Positions 22,520-37,887 of a stretch of DNA of 64,000 nt are shown piece after piece (the first letter of the stretch is position 1; every line of letters begins with the position of its first letter). Origin of the DNA: Phymorhynchus buccinoides (taxonomy: Eukaryota > Mollusca > Gastropoda > Neogastropoda > Raphitomidae). The stretch lies in NCBI GenBank assembly GCA_017654935.2, contig CM065680.1, positions 40,267,991 to 40,331,990 of the forward strand. The letters run 5' to 3'. The notes below the pieces were generated by a model. The model worked only from the letters and a program-made list of their open reading frames with translations, searched no databases and was not told the origin of the DNA. The position numbers were made by a program, and so were the translations under genes.

Positions 22520-22841
22520 TTTGGTGCGTGCTAGCCCTAGTCCTGTGCGTTGTATGTGGTCTTATTATCCGGCCACAAGGAGCGCCACATATTATGGAGA
22601 GGACCCGCCCCAGTGCCACATCCACGGCATCCTTACCTTATCAGTAGTAAGCTTTGTTTTTCAAAAAAATGCCAATCGAATCGTCGTAATTACTAGGGCT
22701 AGTAATTTGGACACCGACTAAACGGCACGCTTTGAGCTCAATGTTGCTGTTCCAATTCGAGAGAATATGGCTATAGCTAAACTGTTTAGTTTATAAACAT
22801 GTCTCTGGGATGTTTTCTTTTACACACACCAACGCACCAAA
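22520..22841. mobile_element. Possible foldback element, TTTGGTGCGT ends
   Basis: A perfect 10-bp inverted pair (TTTGGTGCGT at 22520 and ACGCACCAAA ending at 22841) encloses a second inverted pair: CTAGCCCTAGT at 22531 and ACTAGGGCTAG at 22692. No clean target duplication is seen. Confidence 0.4.
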
Positions 22842-23253
22842 CCCACTTACCTGAAATTTACCTAGGATGATTTTTATCTTGAATTACTAATTTCCAATAA
22901 CGAACTATGATAGCTACTGGGGCTACTGACAATTTTAGGAGTTTTCATGACAGAATTACTGATTTCACAAATTTACCTGTAGCATATATATTTTATATGT
23001 CCCGTTGTATCTGTACATTTATGCTCTTGGGTGTATGACGCGTTCAAATTGTTCTATGAATAAATAATTAATTTCGTATTACTTGCATGTAGCGATAATG
23101 TTCATAAGGTTTTATTTATTTATGGGTTTGTATCTGTAAGGCGCGTTGAGCGGTTTTCACAAGTCGGGTACTGCTACTGCAACCACAAATAAAGTTATTC
23201 ATTATTATTATTTATAATTATTATTATTAACTATGAATTATTGATTATTATAG
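22842..23253. other. Interval with a retroposon-like 3' tail
   Basis: Mostly unique AT-rich sequence. Near 23110-23240, GTAAGGCGCGTTGAGCGG and ACAAATAAAGTTATTCATTA followed by an ATT-rich tail resemble the 3' end of a small non-LTR element. It abuts the threonine-rich array. Confidence 0.45.
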
Positions 23254-26200
23254 GACAAGGGAACAGATGACAAACGCTATAAACAGAAAACGACTACATA
23301 CCATAGCAAACTTGATCAAACCAACAACTACAACCGTCAACAGATTACCACCCAACACTACAACCACAACCACAACAAATACTTTCACCAACAACAGATC
23401 CGCAACACATAACAGCCACACAACAACAACATACCGACAACAGTATACACCCAACAACTACAACCACAACAGGATACACCACAACACAACTACAACAGAT
23501 ACACCAACAACTGACAACCACAACAGATCACACCCAACACTACACACCACACTCACAACCACAATGCACAGACATACACCACACACTTACCTGACAACTA
23601 CAACAAATACTAATTTCATTAACTACAACCACAACAGATACACAAACAACCAGTACAGAAACACCAACAACCACAACAGATATCTCACCAACAAACACAA
23701 CAACAACAAAAGATAGTGCAACAACTTCAACCAACAACAGAATACATCAACAACTACAACCACAACAGATACACCACCAACAACTACAACCACAACAGAT
23801 ACAACCAACAACTACAACCACAACAGATGCACCCACAACTACTACCACAACAGATACACCAACAACTACAACCACAACAGATACACAAACAACTACAACT
23901 ACAACAGATACACCAACAACTACAACCACAACAGATACACCAACAACTACAACCACAACAGATACACCAACAACTACAACTACAACAGATACACCAGACA
24001 ACAACAACAACAACAGATACACCAACAACTACAACCACAACAGATACACCAACAACCACAACATATACACCAACAACTACAACCACAACAGATACACCAA
24101 CACCAACCACCACTACTACAGAAACACCAACAACCACCACTACAGAAACACCAACCACCACCTCTACAGAAACACCAAACCACCACTACAGAAACACCAA
24201 CAACCACCACTACAGAAACACCAACCAACTCAAACAACAACCACTACAGAAACACCAACAACTACAACACAACAGATACACCAACAACCAACAACAGATA
24301 CACCAACAACTACAACCACAACAGATACACCAACAACTACAACCACAACAGATACACCAACAACTACAACCACAACAGATACACCAACAACTACAACCAC
24401 AACAGATACACCAACAACTACAACCACAACAGATACACCAACAACTACAACACAACAGATACACCAACGACTACAACTACAACAGATACACCAACAACTA
24501 CAACCACAACAGATACACCCAAACAACCACAACAGATCCACCAACAACTACAACCACAACAGATACACCAACAACTACAACCACAACAGATACACCAACA
24601 ACTACAACCACAACAGATACACCAACAACTACAACCACAACAGATACACCAACAACCACAACAGATACACCAACAACTACAACCACAACACAATACAACC
24701 ATATAACTACAACCACAACAGATACACCAACAACTACAACCACAACAGATACACCAACAACTACAACCACAACAGATACACCAACAACTACAACCACAAC
24801 AGATACACCAACAACTACAACCACAACAGATACACCAACAACTACAACCACAACAGATACACCAACAACTACAACCACAACAGATACACCAACAACTACA
24901 ACCACAACAGATACACCAACAACTACAACCACAACAGATACACCAACAACTACAACCACAACAGATACACCAACAACTACAACCACAACAGATACACCAA
25001 CATCTACAACCACAACAGATAGACCAACACCTACAACCACAACAGACACCACCAACAACTACAACAGATACAGATACAACTACAACCACAACAGATACAC
25101 CAACAACTACAACCACAACAGATACACCAACAACTACAACCACAACAGATACACCAACAACTACAACCACAACAGATACACCAACAATTACAACTACAAC
25201 AGATACACCAACAACTACAACCACAACAGATACACCAACAACTACAACCACAACAGATACACCAACAACTACAACCACAACAGATACACCAACAACTACA
25301 ACCACAACAGATACACCAACAACTACAACCACAACAGATACACCAACAACTACAACCACAACAGATACACCAACAACTACAACCACAACAGATACACCAA
25401 CAGCTACAACCACAACAGATACACCAACAACTACAACCACAACAGATACACCAACCTACAACCACAACAGATACACCAACAACTACAACCACAACAGATA
25501 CACCAACAACTACAACCACAACAGATACACCAACAACTACAACCACAACAGATACACCAACAACTACAACCACAACAGATACACCAACATCTACAACCAC
25601 AACAGATACACCAACAACTACAACCACAACAGATACACCAACAACTACAACCACAACAGATACACCAACAACTACAACCACAACAGATACACCAACAACT
25701 ACAACCACAACAGATACACCAACAAACAACTACAACCACAACAGATACACCAACAACTACAACTACAACCACAACAGATACACCAACAACTACAACCACA
25801 ACAGATACACCAACAACTACAACCACAACAGATACACCAACAACTACAACCACAACACAAACAACAGACAACCACAACAGATACAACAACTACAACTACA
25901 ACCACAACAGATACACCAACAACTACAACCACAACAGATACACCAACAACAACAACCACAACAGATACACCAACAACTACAACCACAACAGATACACCAA
26001 CAACTACAACCACAACAGATACACCAACAACTACAACCACAACAGATGCACCAACAACTACAACCACAACAGATACACCAACAACTACAACCACAACAGA
26101 TACACCAACAACTACAACAGATACACCAACAACTACAACCACAACAGATACACCAACAACTACAACCACAACAGATACACCAACAACTACAACCACAACA

Positions 26201-28244
26201 GATACACCAACAACTACAACCACAACAGATACACCAACAACTACAACCACAACAGATACACCAACAACTACAACCACAACAGATACACCAACTACAACCA
26301 CAACAGATACACCAACAACTACAACAACAACCACAACAGATACACCACCAACTACAACTACACCCACAACAGATACACCAACAACTACAATTACAACAGA
26401 TACAACCAACAACTACAACTACAACAGATACACCAACAACTACAACCACAACAGATACACCAACAACTACAACTACAACAGATACACCAACAACTACAAC
26501 CACAACAGATACACCAACAACTACAACCACAACAGATACACCAACAACTACAACCACAACAGATACACCAACAACTACAACCACAACAGATACACCAACA
26601 ACTACAAACCACAACAGATACACCAACAACTACAACCACAACAGATACACACCAACTACAACTACAACCACAACAGATACACCAACAACTACAACTACAA
26701 CCACAACTGATACACCAACAACAGCTACAACCACAACAGATACACCAACAACTACAACCACAACAGATACACCAACAACTACAACCACAACAGATACAAC
26801 TACAACCACAACAGATACACCAACAACTACAACCACAACAGATACACCAACAACTACAACCACAACAGATACACCAACAACTACAACCACAACAGATACA
26901 CCAACAACTACAACCACAACAGATACACCAACAACTACAACCACAACAGATACACCAACAACTACAACCACAACAGATACACCAACAACTACAACCACAA
27001 CAGATACACCAACAACTACAACCACAACAGATACACCAACAACTACAACCACAACAGATACACCAACAACTACAACCACAACAGATACACCAACAACTAC
27101 AACTACAACCACAACAACTACAACCACAACAGATACACCAACAACTACAACCACAACAGATACACCAACAACTACAACCACAACAGATACACACACCACA
27201 ACCACAACAGATACTCCAACAACCACAACCACAACAGATACAACCACAACCACAACAGATACTCCAACAACCACACCAACAAACAACTACAACAACAACA
27301 GATACACCAACAACTACAACCACAACAGATACACCAACAACTACAACCACAACAGATACACCAACACAACCACAACAGATACACCAACAACTACAACCAC
27401 AACAGATACACCAACAACTACACCACAACAGATACACCAACAACTACAACCACAACAGATACACCAACAACTACAACAACAACAGATACACCAACAACTA
27501 CAACCAGCAACAGATACAACCAACAACTACAACAGATACACCAACTACTACATACCACAACAGATACACCAACAACTACAACAACAACAGATACACCAAC
27601 AACTACAACCACAACAGATACACACACTACAACAACTACAACCACAACAGATACACCAACAACTACAACCACAACAGATACACCAACAACTACAACCGCA
27701 ACAGATACACCAACAACTACTACAACCACAACAGATACACCAACAACTACAACCACAACAGATACACAACCTACAACCACAACAGATACACCAACAACTA
27801 CAACCACAACAGATACACCAACAACTACATCCACAACAGATACACAACAACAAGCACAACATATACACCAACAACTACAACCACAACAGATACACCAACA
27901 ACTACAACCACAACAGATACACCAACAACTACATCCACAACAGATACACCAACAACTACAACCACAACAGATACACCAACAACTTACAACCACAACAGAT
28001 ACACCAACAACTACAAGCACAACAGATACACCAACAACTACAACCACAACAGAGACACAGACAAGTACACCAGAAGCACCAACAACTGCAGTAGAAACAT
28101 TAACAACATTGCCTACAAGTACAAGGACTACTACAGAGAGCACCACAACTGCATCGAGTTTTACAACAGAGTCAACTGGGGCAGGCTCCCAGACGACAAC
28201 TGCATCGACCATAGAGAACACGTCTACAACTAGGCCTACCACAG
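23254..28244 (+). CDS. Threonine-rich mucin-like array, unit 1 (27-bp TTTTTTDTP repeats)
   Basis: About 150 copies of a 27-bp unit (ACAACTACAACCACAACAGA plus TACACCA) encode TTTTTTDTP. The left end (23.27-23.8 kb) is degenerate. Near 24096-24262 an island of 24-bp (ACT)ACAGAAACACCAACC units encoding TTTTETP interrupts it. The right end is unique: [18 protein letters not shown], then [10 protein letters not shown], then [20 protein letters not shown] and [12 protein letters not shown], ending at a consensus donor CACAG/GTAAGT in phase 1. A chain so rich in Thr and Pro with a regular acid suits a secreted or surface mucin carrying dense O-glycans. No signal peptide or start is visible, and indels shift the frame repeatedly; the real length is uncertain. 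Confidence 0.6.
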
Positions 28245-29355
<1,111 letters not shown>

Positions 29356-32300
29356 CGTACACTGAAACGTCATCAGTTTCAACTGAAACTACACACGAGA
29401 TGTCAACTAAAGTGACCTCTACAGAATCACCAACCACCACCACTACAGAAACACCAACCACCACCACCACAGAAACACCAACCCTAACCACTACAGAAAC
29501 ACCAACCACCACCTCTACAGAAACACCAACCACCACCACTACAGAAACACCAAAACACCAACCACCACCACCACTACAGAAACACCAACCACCACCACTA
29601 CAGAAACACCAACCACCACCTCTACAGAAACACCAACCACCACCATTACAGAAACACCACCCACCACATCAGAAACACCAACCATCACCACTACAGAAAC
29701 ACCAACCACAACCACAGAAACACCAACCATCACCACTACAGAAACACCAACCACAACCACAGAAACACCAACCATCACCACTACAGAAACACCAACCACC
29801 ACCACTACAGAAACACCAACCACCACCACCACAGAAACACCAACCACAACCACTACAGAAACACCAACCACATCAGAAACACTAGCAACTACAGAAACAC
29901 CAACCACCATCACCACAGAAACACCAACCATCACCACTACAGAAACACAAACCACCACCACTACAGAAACACCAAACACCACCACTACAGAAACACCAAC
30001 CACCGCCACCACAGCCACACCAACCACCACCAGTAGAGAAACACCAACCACCACCACTACAGAAACACCAACCACCACCACTACAGAAACACCAACCACC
30101 ACTACAGAAACACCAACCACCACTACTACAGAAACACCAACCACCATCACTACAGAAACACCAACCACCGCCACTACAGAAACATCAACCACTACCACTA
30201 CAGAAACACCAACCACCACCACTACAGAAACACCAACCACCACCACTACAGAAACACCAACCACCACCACTACAGAAACACCAACCACCACCACTACAGA
30301 AACACCAACCACCACCACTACAGAAACACCAACCACCACCACTACAGAAACACCAACCACCACCACTACAGAAACACCAACCACCACCACTACAGAAACA
30401 CCAACCACCACTACTACAGAAACACCAACCACCACTACTACAGAAACACCAACCACCACCACTACAGAAACACCAACCACCACAACAGAAACACCAACCA
30501 CCACAACAGAAACACCAACCACCACTACAGAAACACCAACCACCACCACTACAGAAACACCAACCACCACCACTACAGAAACACCAACCACCACCACTAC
30601 AGAAACGCCAACCACCACCACTACAGAAACACCAACCACCACCACTACAGAAACACCAACCACCACCACTACAGAAACACCAACCACCACCACTACAGAA
30701 ACACCAACCACCACCACTACAGAAACACCAACCACCACCACTACAGAAACACCAACCACCACATACAGAAACACCAACCATCACCACTACAGAAACACCA
30801 ACAACTACATCCACAACATATACACCAACAACTACATCCACAACAGATACACCAACAACTACAACTACAACAGATACACCAACAACTACATCCACAACAG
30901 ATACACCAACAACTACAACCACAACAGATACACCAACAACTACAACCACAACAGATACACCAACAACTAGATCCACAACAGATACACCAACAACTGCAAC
31001 CACAACAGATACACCAACAACTACAACCACAACAGATACACCAACAACTACAACCACAACAGATACACCAACAACTACAACCACAACAGATACACCAACA
31101 ACTACAACCACAACAGATACACCAACAACTACAACCACAACAGATACACCAACAACTACAACCACAACAGATACACCAACAACTACAACCACAACAGATA
31201 CACCCAACTACAACCACAACAGATACACCAACAACTACAACCACAACAGATACACACCAACTACAACCACAACAGATGCACCAACAACTGCAACCACAAC
31301 AGATACACCAACAACTACAACCACAACAGATACACCAACAACTACAACCACAACAGATACACCAACAACTACAACTACAACAGATGCACCAACAACTACA
31401 ACCACAACAGATACACCAACAACTACAACCATAACAGATACACCAACAACTACAACCACAACAGATACACCAACTACAACCACAACAGTTTCACCAGCAA
31501 CTACAACCAAAACAGATACACCAACAACTACAACCACAACAGATACACCCAACTACAACCACAACAGATACACCAACAACTACAACCACAACAGATACAC
31601 CAACAACTACAACCACAACAGATACACCAACAACTACAACCACAACAGATACACCAACAACTACAACCATAACAGATACACCAACTACAACCACAACAGA
31701 TACACCAACTACAACCACAACAGATTCACCAACAACTACAACCACAACAGATACACCAACAACTACAACCACAACAGATACACCACCAACTACAACCACA
31801 ACAGATACACCAACAACTACAACCACAACAGATACACCAACAACTACATCCACAACAGATACACCAACAACTACAACAACAACAGATACACCAACTACAA
31901 CCACAACAGATACACCAACAACTACAACCACAACAGATACACCAACAACTACAACCACAACAGATACACCAACAACTACAACCATAACAGATACACCAAC
32001 AACAACCATAACAGATACAACAACAACTACAACCACAACAGATACACCAACAACTATATCCACAACAGATACACCAACAACTACAACCACAACAGATACA
32101 CCAACAGCTACAACTACAACAGATACACCAACATCTACAACCACAACAGATACACCAACAACTACAACCACAACAGATACACCAACAACTACAACCACAA
32201 CAGATACACCAACAACTACATCCACAACAGATACACCAACAACTACAACCACAACAGATACACCAACAACTACAACAACAACAGATACACCAACAACTAC

Positions 32301-35127
32301 AACCACAACAGATACACCAACAACTACAACCACAACAGATACACCAACAATTACAACCACAACAGATACACCAACAACTGCAACCATAACAGATACACCA
32401 ACTACAACCACAACATATACACCAACAACTACAACCATAACAGATACACCAACTACAACCACAACAGATACACCAACAACTACAACCACAACAGATACAC
32501 CAACAACTACAACCACAACAGATACACCAACAACTACAACCACAACAGATACACCAACTACTACAACCACAACAGTTTCACCAACAACTACAACCACAAC
32601 AGATACACCAACAACTACAACCACAACAGATACACCAACAACTACAACCACAACAGATACACCAACAACTACAACCACAACAGATACACCAACAACTACA
32701 ACCACAACAGATACACCAAACAACCACAACAGATACACCAACAACTACAACCACAACAGATACACCAACTACAACCACAACAGATACACCAACAACTACA
32801 ACCATAACAGATACAACAACTACAACCACAACAGATACACCAACAACTACAACCACAACAGATACACCAACAACTTCAACCACAACAGATACACCAACAA
32901 CTACAACCACAACAGATACACCAACAACTACAACCACAACAGATACACCAACACTACAACCACAACAGATACACCAACAACTACAACCACAACAGATACA
33001 CCAACAACTACAACCACAACAGATACACCAACAACTACAACCACAACAGATACACCAACAACTACAACCACAACAGATACACCAACAACTACAACCACAA
33101 CAGATACACCAACAACTACAACCACAACAGATACACCAACAACTACAACCACAACAGATACACCAACAACTACAACCACAACAGATACACCAACAACTAC
33201 AACCACAACAGATACACCAACAACTACAACCACAACAGATACACCAACAACTACAACCACAACAGATACACCAACAACTACAACCACAACAGATACACCA
33301 ACAACTACAACCACAACAGATACACCAACAACTACAACCACAACAGATACACCAACAACTACAACCACAACAGATACACCAACAACTACAACCACAACAG
33401 ATACACCAACAACTACAACCACAACAGATACACCAACAACTACAACCACAACAGATACACCAACAACTACAACCACAACAGATACACCAACAACTACAAC
33501 CACAACAGATACACCAACAACTACAACCACAACAGATACACCAACAACTACAACCACAACAGATACACCAACAACTACAACCACAACAGATACACCAACA
33601 ACTACAACCACAACAGATACACCAACAACTACAACCACAACAGATACACCAACAACTTCAACCACAACAGATACACCAACAACTACAAACCACAACAGAT
33701 ACACCAACAACTTCACTCACAACAGATACACCAACAACTACAACCACAACAGATACACCAACAACTACAACCACAACAGATACACCAACAACTACAACCA
33801 CAACAGATACACCAACAACTACAACCACAACAGATACACCAACAACTACAACCACAACAGATACACCAACAACTACAACCACAACAGATACACCAACAAC
33901 TACAACCACAACAGATACACCAACAACTACAACCACAACAGATACACCAACAACTACAACCACAACAGATACACCAACAACTACAACCACAACAGATACA
34001 CCAACAACTACAACCACAACAGATACACCAACAACTACAACCACAACAGATACACCAACAACTACAACCACAACAGATACACCAACAACTACAACCACAA
34101 CAGATACACCAACAACTACAACCACAACAGATACACCAACAACTACAACCACAACAGATACACCAACAACTACATCCACAACAGATACACCAACAACTAC
34201 AACCACAACAGATACACCAACAACTACAACCACAACAGATACACCAACAACTACAACCACAACAGATACACCAACAACTACAACCACAACAGATACACCA
34301 ACAACTACAACCACAACAGATACACCAACAACTACAACCACAACAGATACACCAACAACTACAACCACAACAGATACACCAACAACTCAAACCACAACAG
34401 ATGCACCAACAACTACAACTCACAACAGATACACCAACAACTACAACCACAACAGATACACCAACAACTACAACCACAACAGATACACCAACAACTACAA
34501 CCACAACAGATACACCAACAACTACAACCACAACAGATACACCAACAACTACAACCACAACAGATACACCAACAACTACAACCACAACAGATACACCAAC
34601 AACTACAACCACAACAGATACACCAACAACTACAACCACAACAAATATACCAATAACTACATCCACAACAGATACACCAACAACTACAACCACAACAGAT
34701 ACACCAACAACTACATCCACAACAGATACACCAACAACTACATCCACAACAGATACACCAACAACTACAACCACAACAGATACACCAACAACTACAACCA
34801 CAACAGATACACCAACAACTACATCCACAACAGATACACCAACAACTACAACCACAACAGATACACCAACAACTACAACCACAACAAATATACCAATAAC
34901 TACAACCATAACAGATACACCAACAACCACAACAGAGACACAGACAAGTACACCAGAAGCACCAACAACTGCAGTAGAAACATTAACAACATTGCCTACA
35001 AGTACAAGGACTACTACAGAGAGGACCACAACTGCATCGAGTTTTACAACAGAGTCAACTGGGGCAGGCTCCCAGACGACAACTGCATCGACCATAGAGA
35101 ACACGTCTACAACTAGGCCTACCACAG
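29356..35127 (+). CDS. Threonine-rich mucin-like exon, unit 2 (24-bp then 27-bp repeats)
   Basis: After the acceptor the exon completes an Ala codon in phase 1 and encodes the unique opening [20 protein letters not shown]. About 57 units of 24 bp (TTTTTETP; variants with L, I, A, S) follow to about 30790. The array then switches to about 150 units of 27 bp (TTTTTTDTP). It closes with the same unique tail as unit 1 ([10 protein letters not shown] replacing TTESTTTASS) and a donor CACAG/GTAATT. Bases 32950-33660 are exceptionally homogeneous. Most frame breaks are single-base and may be sequencing errors. Role inferred: an extended, glycosylated secreted or surface polymer. Confidence 0.62.
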
Positions 35128-35204
35128 GTAATTTAACTATAGGCACTATGTTAGTACGGTACGACAGTTGAGATAGAGTGTGAGTGTGTGTGTGCGCGTG
35201 TGTA

Positions 35205-35297
<93 letters not shown>
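35205..35297. repeat. (GA)n microsatellite in intron 2
   Basis: About 46 GA units, preceded by TG-rich sequence. It is the orthologous position of the tract in intron 1. Confidence 0.96.
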
Positions 35298-35299
<2 letters not shown>

Positions 35300-35517
35300 C
35301 ACAGAGAGCGAGAGAGACAGAGAGAGAGACAGGTTTAGACAGAAAGAGAGGTGTATTATGTTGGTGCGTTTAGATTCTTTCGCTTAAGGGACTTCTTAGT
35401 TTTCCCTGTTCCGTTACAGTTATGGTTTGTATGAAAGATTTTTCGTTGGGTATATTTCTGTTTCATTTAGATCTATATTGCAATAATCATGATCGCTTTG
35501 CTTTTGGCGCTTGGCGT

Positions 35518-36930
35518 TGTTAACCGCCGTTTTGTCCAATTTTCCGCCGTTTTGTCTAGATTCCGCCGTTTTGTCCAAATTTTCTATTATGATTTGGACA
35601 AAACGGCGGTTCAACAATCAACAAAACGGTGGTTCAACAATCAACAAAACGGCGCCCGATTTTGAACCGCCGTTTTGTCCAAATGAAAGTTGGAGTTATA
35701 AAAACTCATTCTTGACAAGTTCTCATTTTAAAAAAAATCTTTGTTAAATAAAATGAATAACAAGCTGACCACTGACACTGGTCACTTTGGCCTAATTTTA
35801 CCGTTTGAATGCTAATTAGTGTATTAGGAGATCATATGAACAATTGTTGATGTGGTTGACCAGTGGTCAGTGTCACTGACCAGTGGTCACTTTGGCCTAT
35901 TTTCACTGTTTGACTGCAAATTAGTGTATTAGGAGTTCAAATGAACACGGTTTGATGTAGTTGACCAGTGGTCAGTGACACTGACCAATGGTCAACCACA
36001 TAAAAAATAGGCCAAAGTGACCACTGGTCAGTGACACTGACCACTGGTCAACGACATCAAAATTTGTTCATTTGAACTCCTAATACACTAATTTGCAGTC
36101 TAACAGTGAAAATAGGCCAAGGTGACCACCGGTGAGTGACACTGACCACTGGTCAACGACATCAAAATTTGTTCATTTGAACTCCTAATACACTAATTTG
36201 CAGTCAACAGTGAAAATAGGCCAATCTGACCACTGGTCAGTGACACTGATCACTGGTCAACGACATTACAATTTGTTCATTTGAACTCCTAATACACTAA
36301 TTTGCAGTCAAACAGTGAAAATAGGCCAAAGTGACCACTGGTCAGTGACACTGACCACTGGTCAACCACATCAAAAATTGTTCATTTGAACTCCTAATAC
36401 ACTAATTTGCAGTCAAACAGTGAAAATAGGCCAAAGTGACCACTGGTCAGTGACACTGACCACTGGTCAACCACATCAACAATTGTTCATATGATCTCCT
36501 AATACACTAATTTGCAGTCAAACAGTGAAAATAGGCCAAAGTGACCACTGGTCAGTGACACTGACCACTGGTCAACCACATCAACAATTGTTCATATGAT
36601 CTCCTAATACACTAATTAGCATTCAAACGGTAAAATTAGGCCAAAGTGACCAGTGTCAGTGGTCAGCTTGTTATTCATTTTATTTAACAATTAAAAAAAA
36701 AAAAGAGAACCTGTCAAGAATGAGTTTTTATAACTCCAATTTTCATTTGGACAAAACGGCGGTTCAAAATCGGGCGCCGTTTTGTCCAACCCGCCGTTTT
36801 GTCTATAGACAAAACGGCGGATTGTTGAACCGCCGTTTTGTCCAATTGATTTGGACAAAACGGCGGTTCAGCAATCCGCCATTTTGTCTATAGACAAAAC
36901 GGCGGAATTTGGACAAAACGGCGGTTAACA
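35518..36930. mobile_element. 1413-bp foldback transposon with inverted satellite arms and GCGT target duplication
   Basis: The ends TGTTAACCGCCGTTTTGTCC and GGACAAAACGGCGGTTAACA are inverses, flanked by GCGT at 35514-35517 and 36931-36934. The paralogous intron 1 keeps the empty site (CTTGGCGTGGTT), which proves insertion. CCGCCGTTTTGTC motifs recur in both orientations near each end. The interior holds units of about 106 bp, each with the near-palindrome GACCACTGGTCAGTG plus its inverse. About two units lie in the left-arm orientation and about six in the opposite orientation. No coding frame is present. A 4-bp duplication and TGT...ACA ends would fit Ginger-type or other integrase-like elements; the superfamily is not settled. 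Confidence 0.92.
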
Positions 36931-37189
36931 GCGTGGTTTTATTTTGTGTTGCTTGACAGGTTTGTCAGCTATGTATCATCAGTTGCTGAATCTATTTATT
37001 TGATTATTTTTGATTAGTTGTTTTTAAACTTTCTTTTCAAATGAATGTAAACTGCTGTTAAAGAATTGAAAGAACCATTGTCTGTTTGTGCATTTCATTT
37101 TTATAAATGAACCAGTTGCGAATCTTTTGCGATTTCATCAGCAAGATAAAACTATTTAGTTAAATGCAATACGTCAAATAGCATGCACC

Positions 37190-37870
37190 CTATTACGTTT
37201 GTGTGCACCCAAAACCGCTACAGTTGTCATAGCGGTGCCTGGAACCAAATCACCAGTGATCTTTACACCGCAATATTACGAGCACGAAATGTGTTGTCAA
37301 CGTACTAACCCAAACGTAGAGCTCTAACTGCGTTCTTTGCAATTATGATCAACGTTTGCACCACATCACATGTCGTCTGCTGTGCACACCCTTCACTGGC
37401 CTGAAGCTTTGTACCACATGGTTGTATTGTGAATGGGGATATACTGGACATGGACTGCTGAACAATTGGAAATATGTTGGTGCAGTGCTTCTGCATTTTC
37501 GCTGTGATAGGCTTACTTTATGAAAAGCTGTAGCCTTTATATTTGTCATAGCGGTGCCTCGAACCAAATCATCAGTGATTTTTGCACCGCGACATTACGA
37601 GCACGAAGTGTGTTGTGAATGTACTAATCCAAACATAGAGCTCTAACAGTGTTCTTTGCAATTATGACCAACGTTTGCACCACATCACATGTCGTCTGCT
37701 GTGCACACCCTTCACTGGCCTCAAGCTTTGTACCACATGGTTGTATTGTGAATGGAGATCTACTGACCTTGGACTGCTGAACAATTGGAAATATGTTGGT
37801 GCTCTGCTTCTGCATTTTCGCTGTGGTAGGCATACTTTATGAAAAGCTGTAGCCTTTAACACGCCATCAT
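37190..37870. repeat. Tandem duplication of a 0.35-kb intron module
   Basis: Two consecutive copies (about 37190-37540 and 37545-37870) share GCGGTGCCT(G/C)GAACCAAATC, CACCACATCACATGTCGTCT and GAACAATTGGAAATATGTTG. They join inside TTTAT/ATTTGTCATAGCGG. Intron 1 has one copy at about 29010-29330. Confidence 0.88.
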
Positions 37871-37887
37871 TATTTTCTCTGGTACAG

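Larger units (their letters stand above)
35128..37887 (+). other. Mucin-like locus intron 2
   Basis: This intron is paralogous to intron 1: same start region (GGCACTATGTTAGTACGGTA), same (GA)n (35205-35297) and same end (CTCTGGTACAG/CGTACACTGA). It is longer because of a 1413-bp foldback element (35518-36930) and a doubled 0.35-kb module (37190-37870). Confidence 0.78.

Noticed and set aside
23716..28233. Gln/His-rich and Asn/Tyr-rich plus-strand polypeptides
   Set aside because: These are the two shifted frames of the same 27-bp unit. Only the Thr frame joins the unique tail and the splice donor in phase.
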